Source: JAPLJC01 sp963697965 (lineage in GTDB: Bacteria > Desulfobacterota > Desulfobaccia > Desulfobaccales > 0-14-0-80-60-11). Taken from it: a stretch of 64,000 nucleotides of DNA. The translations under genes were made by a program, and so were the position numbers. The DNA lies in assembly GCA_963697965.1 (NCBI GenBank), contig OY969108.1, positions 2,790,001-2,854,000 of the forward strand. Direction: 5' to 3'. The notes under the pieces were generated by a model. It ran no database searches, was not told the DNA's origin, and was given only the letters and a program-made list of their open reading frames with translations. Positions 45,248 to 54,441 of this stretch are shown here, one piece after another. Positions within the stretch are counted from its first letter, which is position 1; the number at the start of each line of letters is the position of its first letter.

Positions 45248-46231
45248 TCACTTCAAAAAATCCTTCTCCTCCCCCAGGCCCAGTTCCCGGGCCCGGAGAT
45301 AGACGGCGTAACCCAGGGCCAGGTCCTGGATGATCAGGCCGGTGGAATCGAAGACTGTAATCTCCTCAGGACCCAGGCGGCCCGGTTTCTTGCCAGCCAC
45401 CACCTCTCCCAGGGAGCCGTAAACCTGTTCCTCTTTGAACTCGCCTCGGGCCAGGGCCACGTTGATCTCCCCGGAGTGGGACGCCTGGGCCCAATCGTCC
45501 ACCACCACCTTGGCGGCCTTCAGGATGGCCGGGTCCAGTTCCTGTTTGCCGGCGGCGTCGGCGCCGATGGCGTTGATATGGACGCCGGGCGCAAGCCAGC
45601 CGCGTTGGACCACCGGGGCGCGGCTGGGGGTGGTGGTGACCACGATATCCATCCCCTGCACCGCCGCCTGGGCGGTGGCCGCCGGCCTGGCCGGAACCCC
45701 ATGGGCGGCCGTAATCTTCTCGGCAAAGGCCCGGGCGTGGTCCGGATGGCGGTCGCAGACCACAATCTCCCGGATGGGCCTGACCTTCAGGATGGCGGCC
45801 ACCTGGGTGCGGGCCTGGGCCCCGCAGCCGATCACCCCCAACCGGGCCGCCCCGGGCCGGGCCAGGTACTTGGCCGCCAGGCCGCCGGCTGCCCCGGTGC
45901 GAAAATCGGTGATGCGGGTGCCGTCCAGGTCGGCAAACTCCAGCCCGGTGTCCGGATGGTTGAGAAGGATCTTGGCCATCACCGTGAGCAGGCCCCTGGC
46001 CGGATTGCCCGGGTGCACATTGACCCACTTGAGGCCGCAGATGTGCCCCTCGGGCAAATCGATCTCCCCGTACATGGCCCGGAAGTCCCCCTGGGCCAGG
46101 GTCAGATAGGCCTTGGGGGGCATGTTCACCCTCCCTTCGCCGTAGGCCCGGAAGGCCTCCGCCACTACGGCCAGTGCCAGGTCCATGTCTAACACCTGCA
46201 TTACCTCGGAAGCGGTCAGGACCAGGCTCAT
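45248..46231 (-). CDS. Ornithine cyclodeaminase / alanine dehydrogenase family protein
   Basis: NAD-dependent enzyme of the ornithine cyclodeaminase/mu-crystallin family, 327 residues. The Rossmann motif GVIGCGAQARTQVAAI is present, as are GEIDLPEGHICGLKWVNVHP with the family lysine, and RTGAAGGLAAKYLARP. The family includes ornithine cyclodeaminase, archaeal-type alanine dehydrogenase and other imine reductases, and the substrate cannot be decided from sequence. No proline- or arginine-related gene is next to it. Confidence 0.87.
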   Translation of the reverse strand: MSLVLTASEVMQVLDMDLALAVVAEAFRAYGEGRVNMPPKAYLTLAQGDFRAMYGEIDLPEGHICGLKWVNVHPGNPARGLLTVMAKILLNHPDTGLEFADLDGTRITDFRTGAAGGLAAKYLARPGAARLGVIGCGAQARTQVAAILKVRPIREIVVCDRHPDHARAFAEKITAAHGVPARPAATAQAAVQGMDIVVTTTPSRAPVVQRGWLAPGVHINAIGADAAGKQELDPAILKAAKVVVDDWAQASHSGEINVALARGEFKEEQVYGSLGEVVAGKKPGRLGPEEITVFDSTGLIIQDLALGYAVYLRARELGLGEEKDFLK

Positions 46232-46327
46232 GTCACCTCCGAAAAAAGTGAGCAGTTAGCAGTGAGCAGTTTAAGACAGAACCGGGGATGGAATCGGGAG
46301 TCAAGTACATATATTTCCCCAAATTTT

Positions 46328-46369
46328 GGTAGTGGGTCATTATCAAGATGACCCACTACCCTTTTTTTT
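46328..46369. repeat. Palindromic direct repeat, copy 1 (hairpin plus T-tract)
   Basis: Arms GGTAGTGGGTCAT and ATGACCCACTACC, with loop TATCAAG, are followed by eight T residues on the plus strand. It could also act as a terminator for plus-strand transcription. A near copy in the same orientation lies at 49891-49924, so the pair frames the restriction-methylase gene. Confidence 0.8.
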
Positions 46370-46423
46370 GTACGATATTATGCAAGATTCTAGATATTTG
46401 GGAGATTTCCACAATCCAAAAAT

Positions 46424-49400
46424 TTAAAAGGGAAGCTTGGGTATAGGGGGCAGCTTTCCGCCACCCTGCAAGTCGGCCAGATTCCAGTGGATATCTTTTA
46501 ATTCTTCCTGGGTGATGTTAAATAGTTCAGCGGCTAAAAGGTCAATTTGCTTTTCGTGATCTGAAATCTTTATTCCTGCCGCGGAATAGATTTTACTTGC
46601 CTCTATCGACAATTGATGCATAAATGTATTATTCTGGTTATACTTTAATATTTTTATATTATTCAATATATGTGTATCAGTAGATATAGCAATATTATAG
46701 CTTTCAATTCCGAACCGCACAGGAGCGGAATTAAGGATAGCCAAGAGATAATAAGTCTCGTCTTTATTGTCCAGTGGAACCATCATTAGTTTATGATCTG
46801 GCAGGACTATCTTATCTGCTGGAAAAACCGCGGCGATGGTGAAGGAGGCGGATTGTTCCCGCCATACCACTTTGTAAGGACTAAAAGTATAATCTCCGAT
46901 ATTAAACATTGAATAAAAAGCTCCAGTTTCAACTTTCTTGCCCTTACTCTCCCTGGTGAAATAACGCTTAAAAGCCGCTCGCTGTCGTAGCACTGGCTCA
47001 AACCGCTTCAAGTAAGCCCAGGTGCGTGGGTACTGCACTTGTAGGGTCGCCTCATCAATGCCCCTCCTTGTCTTTGGGTTCTGGACCATGAGGGTATAGG
47101 CCGAAGGCACAGCCCGCCAGCGTTGCACATCTCGGCCCCGAAGCATTGGATAGACCAAGTCCGGCTCGATTTCTGTAGTGACCTGTTCTACATCTCGCTT
47201 GGCTCCTTCGGTGAGATTACGCACTACTAAAATGCCGTCTGGACGCTGCTCTAGAATTTCCAGCCAGAATACCCCATTCGCCCCGCCTGAATAAACTCCT
47301 GCATACGCTGTATAATCCGAACGCCCCAAAACTTTCCGGATGGCCTTCAATGCCTTGGGGCGGGCCGTGAGCCAGGAAGAAGTGGGATCGTTGGCGTTCA
47401 CCGGACCAGCCAGCATCGGAATCTGCCTAGTCATGGCCTTGACTTCTTCCAAATTCGAATCATAGCCAATACTTTTGCCGACGGCGGTTTTCTGCCAAAA
47501 ATTATAGGTAACTGGATACTTAGCCTGCTGGCCCTTCTGTAAGACCACCACCGCGGTGCGGTTGGTGGCCCCCTCAAAGCACTGGAAGGAACTGAGATCG
47601 TCCACGAAAACTGGCTTAATGGGGGTCCCAGACCCTAGGATGAAACGACGGAACCCCTGGCCAGCCCCTGAGGTCTTGAAGACCGACTGAGTGATGACAA
47701 AGGCCAGTTTTCCACCATCTTTTAAATAAGAATCCATGGCCTCATAGGTCATAAGCATCGAAATGTCTTTCTTGCCTTTTCCTAAGATGGTGTCCATACC
47801 CCCGTGGGGGAAAAGGCCGTGTTTAACCCATAATTTCTTACTGTCTTGCCGGTATTCCTCAGGCAGGCTCTCCCAATTGACCCAAGGGGGATTACCCACA
47901 ATATAATCAAAGTCCTTAAGAAAAAGGGGCATGAAAGCGTTCTTGAGGATGCGGGACCAGATGCCGTTATGACCGGTGGAGTGCAGTTCTTTGAATTTCT
48001 CATAAAGCTTTTCCAGGAGGGGGCGAGCTACCTGCCATTGGTCATCGGGTAAAGCCAGATCGTTTTGTAATCGCGCCAGAAATGCTGTTGATGCAACCTC
48101 AGATTCAATGCACTTTTCCAACTGATTGGCGAGAATTTCGATCTGCTCCCTATCCCTAAGGACGCTGGGGACAAAAAAAGGCCCTACCGCGGTCTTAATA
48201 GGATATTGGTCATGGCCGAAAAGCCCTTCGCCCTCCGCCGGCATGACAATGGAGTCAGCCAGATATACCGGCAAATCAATCTCTTTACCCCTATGGGCCA
48301 GGAGATCGCCCAGGGCCAGGAGATAATTGGTGCGAGCTGCAATGACTGCCAGGGGATTAAGATCAATCCCCACCACGTGTTCTAAGATGGCTTCCAGGGT
48401 GTCCCGCTCATGCAAGCCCTGCCTTACGCAATTGGCTTTGATGCGCTGAATTGCCAGCACCAGGAAGGTTCCAGAACCGCAAGCCGGATCGAGGATTTTT
48501 TTGCGAGGGTCTCCGCGGAAACGACCAGCTTCCAGCATGTCCAGAACCCTTTGGGCCAGCCAGTCCGGGGTATAGTATTCCCCCAGGTCATGGCGCAGTT
48601 CACGCGGCATAAGGGTATGATAGAGTTTCTTGAGCAAGTCCCGGGTTTGCTCCGGGCTTACCTCTAATGTTCCTGGGTCATAGTCGGCCAAACGGTTTAT
48701 CAACCCCCGGATGGCCGCCTCAACCTCAGGATTCCAAGTTTCGAGGTACCAGCCGAAGAAATCAGCCTCCAGGAAATTGCGAATCCCCAGGGTGCGAAAA
48801 AGGCCGCCTCTCTCCATTTCACGCAACCGGTCACGCAATTCCCCTGATTCCAGCCCTCCCAAAGTGGATAAGTTCATGCCGCCATACCGAGAGACAAACT
48901 GGGATAAGGCCAAAAAGGCAATGAATTTTATCAAAAGAGCAAAATAGGTATGGACAGCGAAAAAGAGGTGGGGCGGGTCAACTATCTGCGGGTCAAGCCC
49001 CATACTGGCCGCGAATTTCTGGAGTTCAGGTTTGTCTCGCAGCTGCGCAGAGCGCTCTTCATAACCGGTAACCTCTCCAAAGAAGGTAACCCATTGATTG
49101 AATAAAGTCTTCACCAGGGGCGGCGGAATGTTACCCAGGGCATTATATAGGGCCTGCGTGACCTGCGGGGCCGTGTCGTTTTGGGACCCAAAATCGTCTG
49201 CCAGGTTTTGTGGGCTCAGGGCCTTCCCTGAAACCAGGGAAAAGAGGAGCTTCAGAAAGCGAGCGGTTGTATTGGTATTGACCGCTACTGGCGGTTCACC
49301 GCTCCAGAGCCCATTGGCCTGACGGACAAAGATAAAAAAACGTCCGTCCGTAACCACCCCGAATAACCGGGAAAGCTGGAGGTTGTCCCTTAGGGCTATA

Positions 49401-49807
49401 CCTTCCAAATAGCCCCTTAATTGCTGCACGGCCGCGTCCACCTTCGCACGTGTCCGCAAGGTGCCGGGGTCTTTGTATTCGATAATAACCCGGTTATAGG
49501 CTGCATCCACCCGGCCCGTCGCAATGGTATATTCTTCGCGGCTATCTATAGGGATTCCTAATTCACGGGCCAGGGCTTCCACGAGGTTGGCGAATTGCCT
49601 CCGGAATTCCCACTCATTTCTGGCGGCTGTGGCTGCGGCGCTTATTTTCGCCGCTAATGTTTCAGACCGGGTCTTGATCTCTTCTAGAAGCTGTAGGCGA
49701 TTGGGGAACATAATTATCTGGGGTTGGTGAACGCCCGGCAGATGTAACACATATAGGTTCCGGTCCGAGGGGTATTTCAAGTAAGTGGATAATTCCGATC
49801 CTGACAA
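46424..49807 (-). CDS. Type IIG-like restriction-modification protein (fused nuclease/adenine methylase)
   Basis: 1127-residue Eco57I/DUF-type fused enzyme. The N-terminal nuclease part shows a PD-ExK-like arrangement: Asp at 101 in GRVDAAY and E110-X-K112 in VIIEYKDPG. The N6-adenine methylase part has motif I DPACGSGTFLV near residue 437 and motif IV NPPW near residue 638. The C-terminal 400 residues would be the target-recognition domain, with repeated SPYKVVWREQ-like sequence. The start used is TTG with an AAGGAAAA ribosome site; an ATG 32 codons later (MFPNRLQLLEEIKTR) is a good alternative. No separate specificity or endonuclease gene is present. The codon use is less GC-rich than neighbours, and 34-base palindromic direct repeats bound the gene. 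Confidence 0.88.
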   Translation of the reverse strand: MSGSELSTYLKYPSDRNLYVLHLPGVHQPQIIMFPNRLQLLEEIKTRSETLAAKISAAATAARNEWEFRRQFANLVEALARELGIPIDSREEYTIATGRVDAAYNRVIIEYKDPGTLRTRAKVDAAVQQLRGYLEGIALRDNLQLSRLFGVVTDGRFFIFVRQANGLWSGEPPVAVNTNTTARFLKLLFSLVSGKALSPQNLADDFGSQNDTAPQVTQALYNALGNIPPPLVKTLFNQWVTFFGEVTGYEERSAQLRDKPELQKFAASMGLDPQIVDPPHLFFAVHTYFALLIKFIAFLALSQFVSRYGGMNLSTLGGLESGELRDRLREMERGGLFRTLGIRNFLEADFFGWYLETWNPEVEAAIRGLINRLADYDPGTLEVSPEQTRDLLKKLYHTLMPRELRHDLGEYYTPDWLAQRVLDMLEAGRFRGDPRKKILDPACGSGTFLVLAIQRIKANCVRQGLHERDTLEAILEHVVGIDLNPLAVIAARTNYLLALGDLLAHRGKEIDLPVYLADSIVMPAEGEGLFGHDQYPIKTAVGPFFVPSVLRDREQIEILANQLEKCIESEVASTAFLARLQNDLALPDDQWQVARPLLEKLYEKFKELHSTGHNGIWSRILKNAFMPLFLKDFDYIVGNPPWVNWESLPEEYRQDSKKLWVKHGLFPHGGMDTILGKGKKDISMLMTYEAMDSYLKDGGKLAFVITQSVFKTSGAGQGFRRFILGSGTPIKPVFVDDLSSFQCFEGATNRTAVVVLQKGQQAKYPVTYNFWQKTAVGKSIGYDSNLEEVKAMTRQIPMLAGPVNANDPTSSWLTARPKALKAIRKVLGRSDYTAYAGVYSGGANGVFWLEILEQRPDGILVVRNLTEGAKRDVEQVTTEIEPDLVYPMLRGRDVQRWRAVPSAYTLMVQNPKTRRGIDEATLQVQYPRTWAYLKRFEPVLRQRAAFKRYFTRESKGKKVETGAFYSMFNIGDYTFSPYKVVWREQSASFTIAAVFPADKIVLPDHKLMMVPLDNKDETYYLLAILNSAPVRFGIESYNIAISTDTHILNNIKILKYNQNNTFMHQLSIEASKIYSAAGIKISDHEKQIDLLAAELFNITQEELKDIHWNLADLQGGGKLPPIPKLPF

Positions 49808-49890
49808 TTTTCCTTTTTTATAGCCAAATTATCTTGTGGGCAGCATGATAGCACAAATTTCGCTCAAAATGTAATGTTCCCAAAAAATTC

Positions 49891-49924
49891 GGTATTTGGT
49901 CATTATCAAAATGACCCACTACCC
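49891..49924. repeat. Palindromic direct repeat, copy 2
   Basis: GGTATTTGGTCATTATCAAA followed by ATGACCCACTACCC: same as 46328-46361 except for about four positions in the left arm. It lies 84 bases upstream of the restriction-methylase start. Confidence 0.8.
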
Positions 49925-49969
49925 AAATTTTTCATCGTTTCAGGAGACCCAAAGGCTCAGGAATTACTG

Positions 49970-50012
49970 CTCCCTGCTCCCTGCTCCCTGCTTACTGCTC
50001 ACTGCTCACTGC
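49970..50012. repeat. Heptanucleotide tandem repeat (CTGCTCC/CTGCTCA)n
   Basis: Six or so 7-base units between the restriction-methylase and ade. The same unit in the opposite sense appears at 46246-46271 on the other side of the restriction-methylase gene. Confidence 0.7.
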
Positions 50013-51761
50013 TTACTCTCCAAACAGCGGCACCACCTGAAAACGGTGAACATCCACCAGGCCCAGGTCGGTGAGCTTCAGTTCCGGAATCACCGGCAGG
50101 GCCAGGAAGGACAGGGCCATGAAGGGGTCTGGCAGGGTTCCTCCCAGGCCGCGGTAGGCCGTCTTCAAACTACTGTAAGCCGCGGCCACCTCCCCCAAAG
50201 GCCTGGGGCTCATCAACCCGGCGATGGGTAGCGGCAGCTCGGCCAGCACCTGGCCGGCGGCCGCCACCACCAGGCCGCCCCCCAGGTCCGTAAGGCGCCG
50301 CACCGCCAGCAGCATGTCGCTTTCCTGGGCCCCCACCACCACGATATTATGGGAATCATGAGCCACCGAGGAAGCCAGGGCGCCGGCGCGCAGACCGAAG
50401 CCCTGCACCAGGCCCAACCCCAGGTTGCCGCTGCCGTGGTGGCGCTCCACCACCGCCAGTTTCAGGAGGTCGCGTCCGGGGTCCGCCGCCAGCCGCCCCC
50501 CCTGCACCGGGGCCGGCAGGACCCTTTTCTCCGTCAGGAGCTGGCCGGGGATGAGGCCGATGACCTTGACCAGGTCGCCGGCCGCCCGGGGAGACAGTGC
50601 CTCCAGGTGGAACTCCCGAACCCGGAAGGGAGTGGCGGGAACCGCCGCCTGCGGAGAGGGCAGGTCGGCCAGCAGCTCGCCGCCGTCCGCCACCAGCCGG
50701 CCGTTCTTAAAGACCTTTTGGATCTGGAACCCTTGGAGGTCCCCCACCACCAGCAGATCGGCCTTTAAGCCCGGGGCCAGCCCCCCCCGGTCTCCCAGGC
50801 GAAAGTATTCCGCCGGGTTCAAGGTGGCCATAGTGACCGCCTGCAGGGGATCGCACCCCCAAGACACCGCCTTTTTCAGCAGGGAGTTCAGATGGCCCTT
50901 GAGCAGGTCCTCCGGGTGGCAGTCATCGGTGACCAGCATAATGCGGCGCAGGCTGGCGGCAGTCACCGCGGGCAACAGGTCCTTAAGGTTTTTGGCCAGA
51001 CTGCCTTCCCGGAGCATCAGGTAGAAACCGAGACTCAGCTTTTCCCGGGCCTCGTCGAGTCGGGTGCATTCGTGGTCGGAGCCGATCCCGGCCAGCCGAT
51101 AGGCCGAGAGCGCCTTGCCGGACAGCAGCGGCGCATGGCCGTCCACCGGGCCCCGGGGGAAAAGGGCCAGCTTCCTGAGCAGGCCGGCCTCGCCGCTCAC
51201 CACCGCAGGAAAATTCATGACCTCGGCCAGTCCCAGGACCCGGGAGCGCCGGCGGTAAGGAGCCAGGAGGTCCGCGTTGAGCATGGCGCCGGCGGTTTCC
51301 AGAGGGGAAGCGGGGACGCAGGACGGCAGCATGAAAAAGAAATCGAGGGGCAGCCCCCGGCTGGCGGCCAGCATATAGTCCAGGCCCGCCGTGCCCCAGA
51401 CGTTGGCGATTTCATGGGGGTCCGCCACCACCGTGGTGGTTCCCAGGGGCAGCAGGGCCCGGGCCAGTTCCCGGGGGGTGAGCATGCTGGACTCCGGGTG
51501 GAGGTGGCCGTCGATGAGCCCGGGCAGGATATAGCTACCCCGGACCTCCATCCTGGGGCCGTCGTAATCGCCCAGCCCCGCGATGATCCCGTCGAACAGG
51601 GCCACGTCAATTTCTTGCCACGAGCCGCGGTAGAGGTCGGCAACCCGGCCCCCGGCCAGCACCAGGTCCGCCGGGGCCTCCCCCCGGGCTACTCGCAGCC
51701 GCCGCGCCAGCCTCCCCTCGGGCCTGACCAAAACTTTTCCTTTCCGGTTGCTGGAAAGCAT
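50013..51761 (-). CDS. ade: Adenine deaminase
   Basis: Converts adenine to hypoxanthine for purine salvage, a metal-dependent amidohydrolase. The 582 residues contain YILPGLIDGHLHPESSM (metal-binding HXH), GTTTVVADPHEIANV, GIGSDHECT and MLVTDDCHPEDLL. The C-terminal segment NIVVVGAQESDMLLAV is also typical of this family. It stands alone; no other purine salvage gene adjoins. The ribosome site before 51761 is weak. Confidence 0.94.
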   Translation of the reverse strand: MLSSNRKGKVLVRPEGRLARRLRVARGEAPADLVLAGGRVADLYRGSWQEIDVALFDGIIAGLGDYDGPRMEVRGSYILPGLIDGHLHPESSMLTPRELARALLPLGTTTVVADPHEIANVWGTAGLDYMLAASRGLPLDFFFMLPSCVPASPLETAGAMLNADLLAPYRRRSRVLGLAEVMNFPAVVSGEAGLLRKLALFPRGPVDGHAPLLSGKALSAYRLAGIGSDHECTRLDEAREKLSLGFYLMLREGSLAKNLKDLLPAVTAASLRRIMLVTDDCHPEDLLKGHLNSLLKKAVSWGCDPLQAVTMATLNPAEYFRLGDRGGLAPGLKADLLVVGDLQGFQIQKVFKNGRLVADGGELLADLPSPQAAVPATPFRVREFHLEALSPRAAGDLVKVIGLIPGQLLTEKRVLPAPVQGGRLAADPGRDLLKLAVVERHHGSGNLGLGLVQGFGLRAGALASSVAHDSHNIVVVGAQESDMLLAVRRLTDLGGGLVVAAAGQVLAELPLPIAGLMSPRPLGEVAAAYSSLKTAYRGLGGTLPDPFMALSFLALPVIPELKLTDLGLVDVHRFQVVPLFGE

Positions 51762-52103
51762 GAAAGGGGTTCCAGCTCTATCCCCTCTCCCCCGATGGGG
51801 GAGAGGGTTAGGGTGAGGGGGAATTTAATCTCTTTTCCGCTCCCATTACTAGGCCGGGGCGGCGGGGGAACCCCGCCGCGCCTCCCCCAAACCCCTTTTG
51901 CGCCTGGCAATGAGGCCAGTTTAGTTAAAAAGCAAGGCCGGCGCAACCATGAGTTTGCCAACCCCAGGATTTTCCGGGCAAAGTTGATTGAGGGCCGGGA
52001 GGAACCGTTGCAGTTGTCTTCCTCTGCTCTCTTTGCGCCCCTGCGGTGAAAAGAAGGGCGCCTAAAGGAGCCACCACTGAGACACAGAGGACGCGGGCAT
52101 TAA
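51762..52103. other. Non-coding stretch with C-rich hairpin repeat
   Basis: The hairpin CCCTCTCCCCCGATGGGGGA at 51782-51801, with its inverted GGGGGAGAGGG arm, closely resembles 20188-20240. No gene is seen; open frames here read through repeats. Confidence 0.55.
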
Positions 52104-52424
52104 GAAGCTATTGCAAAACCTCAGTCATAATAATGTCATTCTGAGCGAAGCGAAGAATCTAATGTCGCACTCCGTACTAGTATGTCGTTGAATCAAGCGA
52201 AACCCTAAGTTCCAAGGGTACTTAAGTCCCCCTTTGGAAAAGGGGGATTAAGGGGGATTTCAAGAGGTTATTAAATCCCCCCTGCCCCCCTTTTTCAAAG
52301 GGGGGTTAAAAAAGCGTATCTTAAAAGGCAAAGCAATTATGAAGCATCCCTCTGGTAATTTGAGTGACTTGAGGTCCTTCACTTCGTTCAGGATGACAAT
52401 GAGGTCAGGTTTTGCAATAGCTTC
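52104..52424. repeat. MITE-like repeat with GAAGCTATTGC ends (uninterrupted copy)
   Basis: 321 bases bounded by GAAGCTATTGCAAAACCT and its inverse AGGTTTTGCAATAGCTTC. It shows, at 52291-52298, the single TTTTTCAA that is duplicated around the IS1595 element in the 28118-30941 copy. No coding capacity. It contains inner CATTCTGAGCGAAGCGAAG and its inverse, so it can form a long hairpin. Confidence 0.85.
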
Positions 52425-52992
52425 AAGTCCTTGAAAGGGAGCCGTAAACCAAACCTTGCGAATCGACTCAATAAAATATGCGCAGGCTAAAGCCTGCGGC
52501 TACCAAAAAATGTAAATATTCTTATCTGGTTCCCAAGCCGCGCTTGGGAACCCATTTTCCCGCCAGGCTCCACCTGGCAAGATTATCGATAAAAAATAAA
52601 TTATTATATTCCAAGAAGTTGCCCAAGCGGGGCTTGCAATAGGGCGGCCTGTGGCCGCCAATATCCGGCGGGCTTAGCCCGCCCTAGAAATCAAGAACAC
52701 AGGCTGCAAGCCTGCGCCACTAAAAGGCAAGTTATTTAATACCTGCACCTGCGCCGCACAGGCGAGACGCCCGTGCCACCAGCCCGCAGCCCATAGCCCG
52801 TATGGCGTAGGGCGGGAAAGCGAAGCGCATCCCGCCTTTAGAATTATTCCAGAGCAAATACGATGCGGTCTAATATCAGGTTGCTGTCAGAGAGATAATT
52901 CTGAACGAAGCGAAGCGTAGTAAAGAATCTAGATTCTTCGCTGCGCCCAGAATGGCAATATTAACTTAAATTTGAGCGCAATTTGGTGAGAC
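52425..52992. repeat. Array of dispersed hairpin repeats
   Basis: About 570 bases with no gene, made of several hairpins: a GTAG REP on the minus strand (52482-52502), GGTTCCCAAG/CTTGGGAACC (about 52529-52553), GGCGGCC/GGCCGCC (about 52645-52660), GGGCGG/CCGCCC and CAGGCTGCAAGCCTG. They look like a sink for repeats. Confidence 0.6.
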
Positions 52993-53193
52993 CTAGTGGT
53001 CTGATCCACAATTGATTATCCATTTAAAAAGACTGATATTAACCCCCCCTTTGGAAAAGGGGGGTAGGGGGGGATTTAGAAAAACCTCTTGAAATCCCCC
53101 TAAATCCCCCTTTTTCAAAGGGGGACTTAATATGCCAAATCCAGCTTTCCAGTCCGGATATTATGTCAAGCTATTTATGAAACACTCCACTAG
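52993..53193. mobile_element. 201-bp MITE-like element with CTAGTGG ends
   Basis: Begins CTAGTGGTCTGATCCACAAT and ends AACACTCCACTAG, so CTAGTGG is the shared terminal inverted repeat. The central part has inverted CCCCCCTTTGG/CCAAAGG-like arms. A truncated inverted copy is at 44774-44960. Non-coding, TA-flanked ends. Confidence 0.7.
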
Positions 53194-53222
53194 ATAGGTA
53201 TACCCTAAGCGCTTTCTCCTGC

Positions 53223-54023
53223 TCAATTCTCCAGTTCCCGGGCGTATTCCCGGAGCCGGTGCCGGAGGCGGGACATGGCCTGGCTGTGCAACTGGGAGAT
53301 GCGGGACTCGGTTAAATTCATGATCTGGCCGATTTCCTTCATGGTGAGCTCTTCGTAATAATAGAGGTTAATCAACAATTTCTCCTTGTCCGGCAGGACC
53401 TCCAGGGCCTTAACGACGATCTGCCCCAATTGGGACAGGTGCGCGGCCTGGAGGGCATCCCGTAGATTCTCATCCTGGAGGAATTCCGCGGGCTCCTTCC
53501 CCCTGCCCGGGAAACCCGCCAACCGGCGCGGGGGATGGGAGTCCAGGGGCACCAGGCAAACCGACCTGGTTACATCCAGGAGATGATAAAGATCTTCCAG
53601 GTCCAACTTAAGGAGGGCGGCCACTTCCTCAGCCTCCGCCGGCCTCCCCAGATTCTTCTGCAGCCGGGCGTAAGCCTTCTCAAGGAGGTGGGCCTTCTGA
53701 CGCACCGAACGGGGGATCCAGTCCAGGTTGCGCAGTTCATCCAGCATGGCCCCCTTGATGCGGTATTCGGCATAGGTCCCGAAGTTGATGTGCTTGCCCA
53801 GGTCGTATTTCTGGATGGCGTCGATGAGGCCGATAATGCCCGAGCTGATCAGATCCTCCTGGGAGATATGGGAGGGCAGGCGTAGAGCCAGGCGGGCGGC
53901 GATATACCTGATCAGAGGCGCATATTGCAGGACCATCTGGTGCTGCCGGGCCAGGTCCGGATTGCCTGGACCCGCTCCTGGGCCTGGGACCGATTCGTTC
54001 CGGACCAACGACCGTTCATCCAT
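53223..54023 (-). CDS. RNA polymerase sigma factor of the FliA/WhiG type
   Basis: 266-residue sigma-70-family factor lacking region 1. Region 2 includes YIAARLALRLPSHISQEDLI and INFGTYAEYRIKGAMLDELR, diagnostic for FliA/WhiG (sigma-28). Region 4 has the helix-turn-helix MKEIGQIMNLTESRISQLHS. The start at 54023 has a GGGGAAAGG ribosome site; the 66 codons upstream are proline/arginine-rich and discounted. No flagellar genes or FlhG are adjacent, so its regulon (motility, or another stress or envelope regulon) is unknown. Confidence 0.9.
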   Translation of the reverse strand: MDERSLVRNESVPGPGAGPGNPDLARQHQMVLQYAPLIRYIAARLALRLPSHISQEDLISSGIIGLIDAIQKYDLGKHINFGTYAEYRIKGAMLDELRNLDWIPRSVRQKAHLLEKAYARLQKNLGRPAEAEEVAALLKLDLEDLYHLLDVTRSVCLVPLDSHPPRRLAGFPGRGKEPAEFLQDENLRDALQAAHLSQLGQIVVKALEVLPDKEKLLINLYYYEELTMKEIGQIMNLTESRISQLHSQAMSRLRHRLREYARELEN

Positions 54024-54441
54024 GATAGCCTTTCCCCATCTCTTCCTTGAGTTATTGATCCACGAGCCGGGGGCGAAAAGGATTTGAGGCCCCCTCCCCC
54101 AGCGGCGGGCCGCCGCCGGCGCCGCCTCCTCCCTAGGAGTTGAGCAAGGTCTATGCCAAGGGAGTTCCTGGGCCGCCGGGGGCGGGGGCGGGTTTGGGAT
54201 AATGGCGCCCCTCAGAGTCAAGCCCTTGAAATTCCGGAACGATTTTGAGACGGCGGTCCACCCTGGTGCTGGGCAGCCGCAGGCTCAGGGGAGCCGGGAA
54301 GGACTCGGACGCCCCCAAAACCGTCTGGTCCCCTTATTCCTCGACTTCTTCTTCCAGATCTGGACAGGCGTTTTTCATTGCCAAAACGAGGGGCCTGTGT
54401 TAAAAGAAATTGAGTAAATTTACTTAGATAGGCTTTGAACC
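54024..54441. other. Divergent intergenic region between sigma factor and rlmE
   Basis: 418 bases. It probably contains two divergent promoters, none of which is clear. A minus-strand open piece reads GRHYPKPAPAPGG-like residues but starts poorly and is cut by a stop after 14 codons from its ATG, so it is not called. Confidence 0.4.

Noticed and set aside
46328..46369. Hairpin considered only as an intrinsic terminator
   Set aside because: The T-tract follows on the plus strand, where no gene ends nearby, and the same hairpin recurs without a T-tract at 49891-49924. It is therefore listed as a repeat with possible terminator activity.
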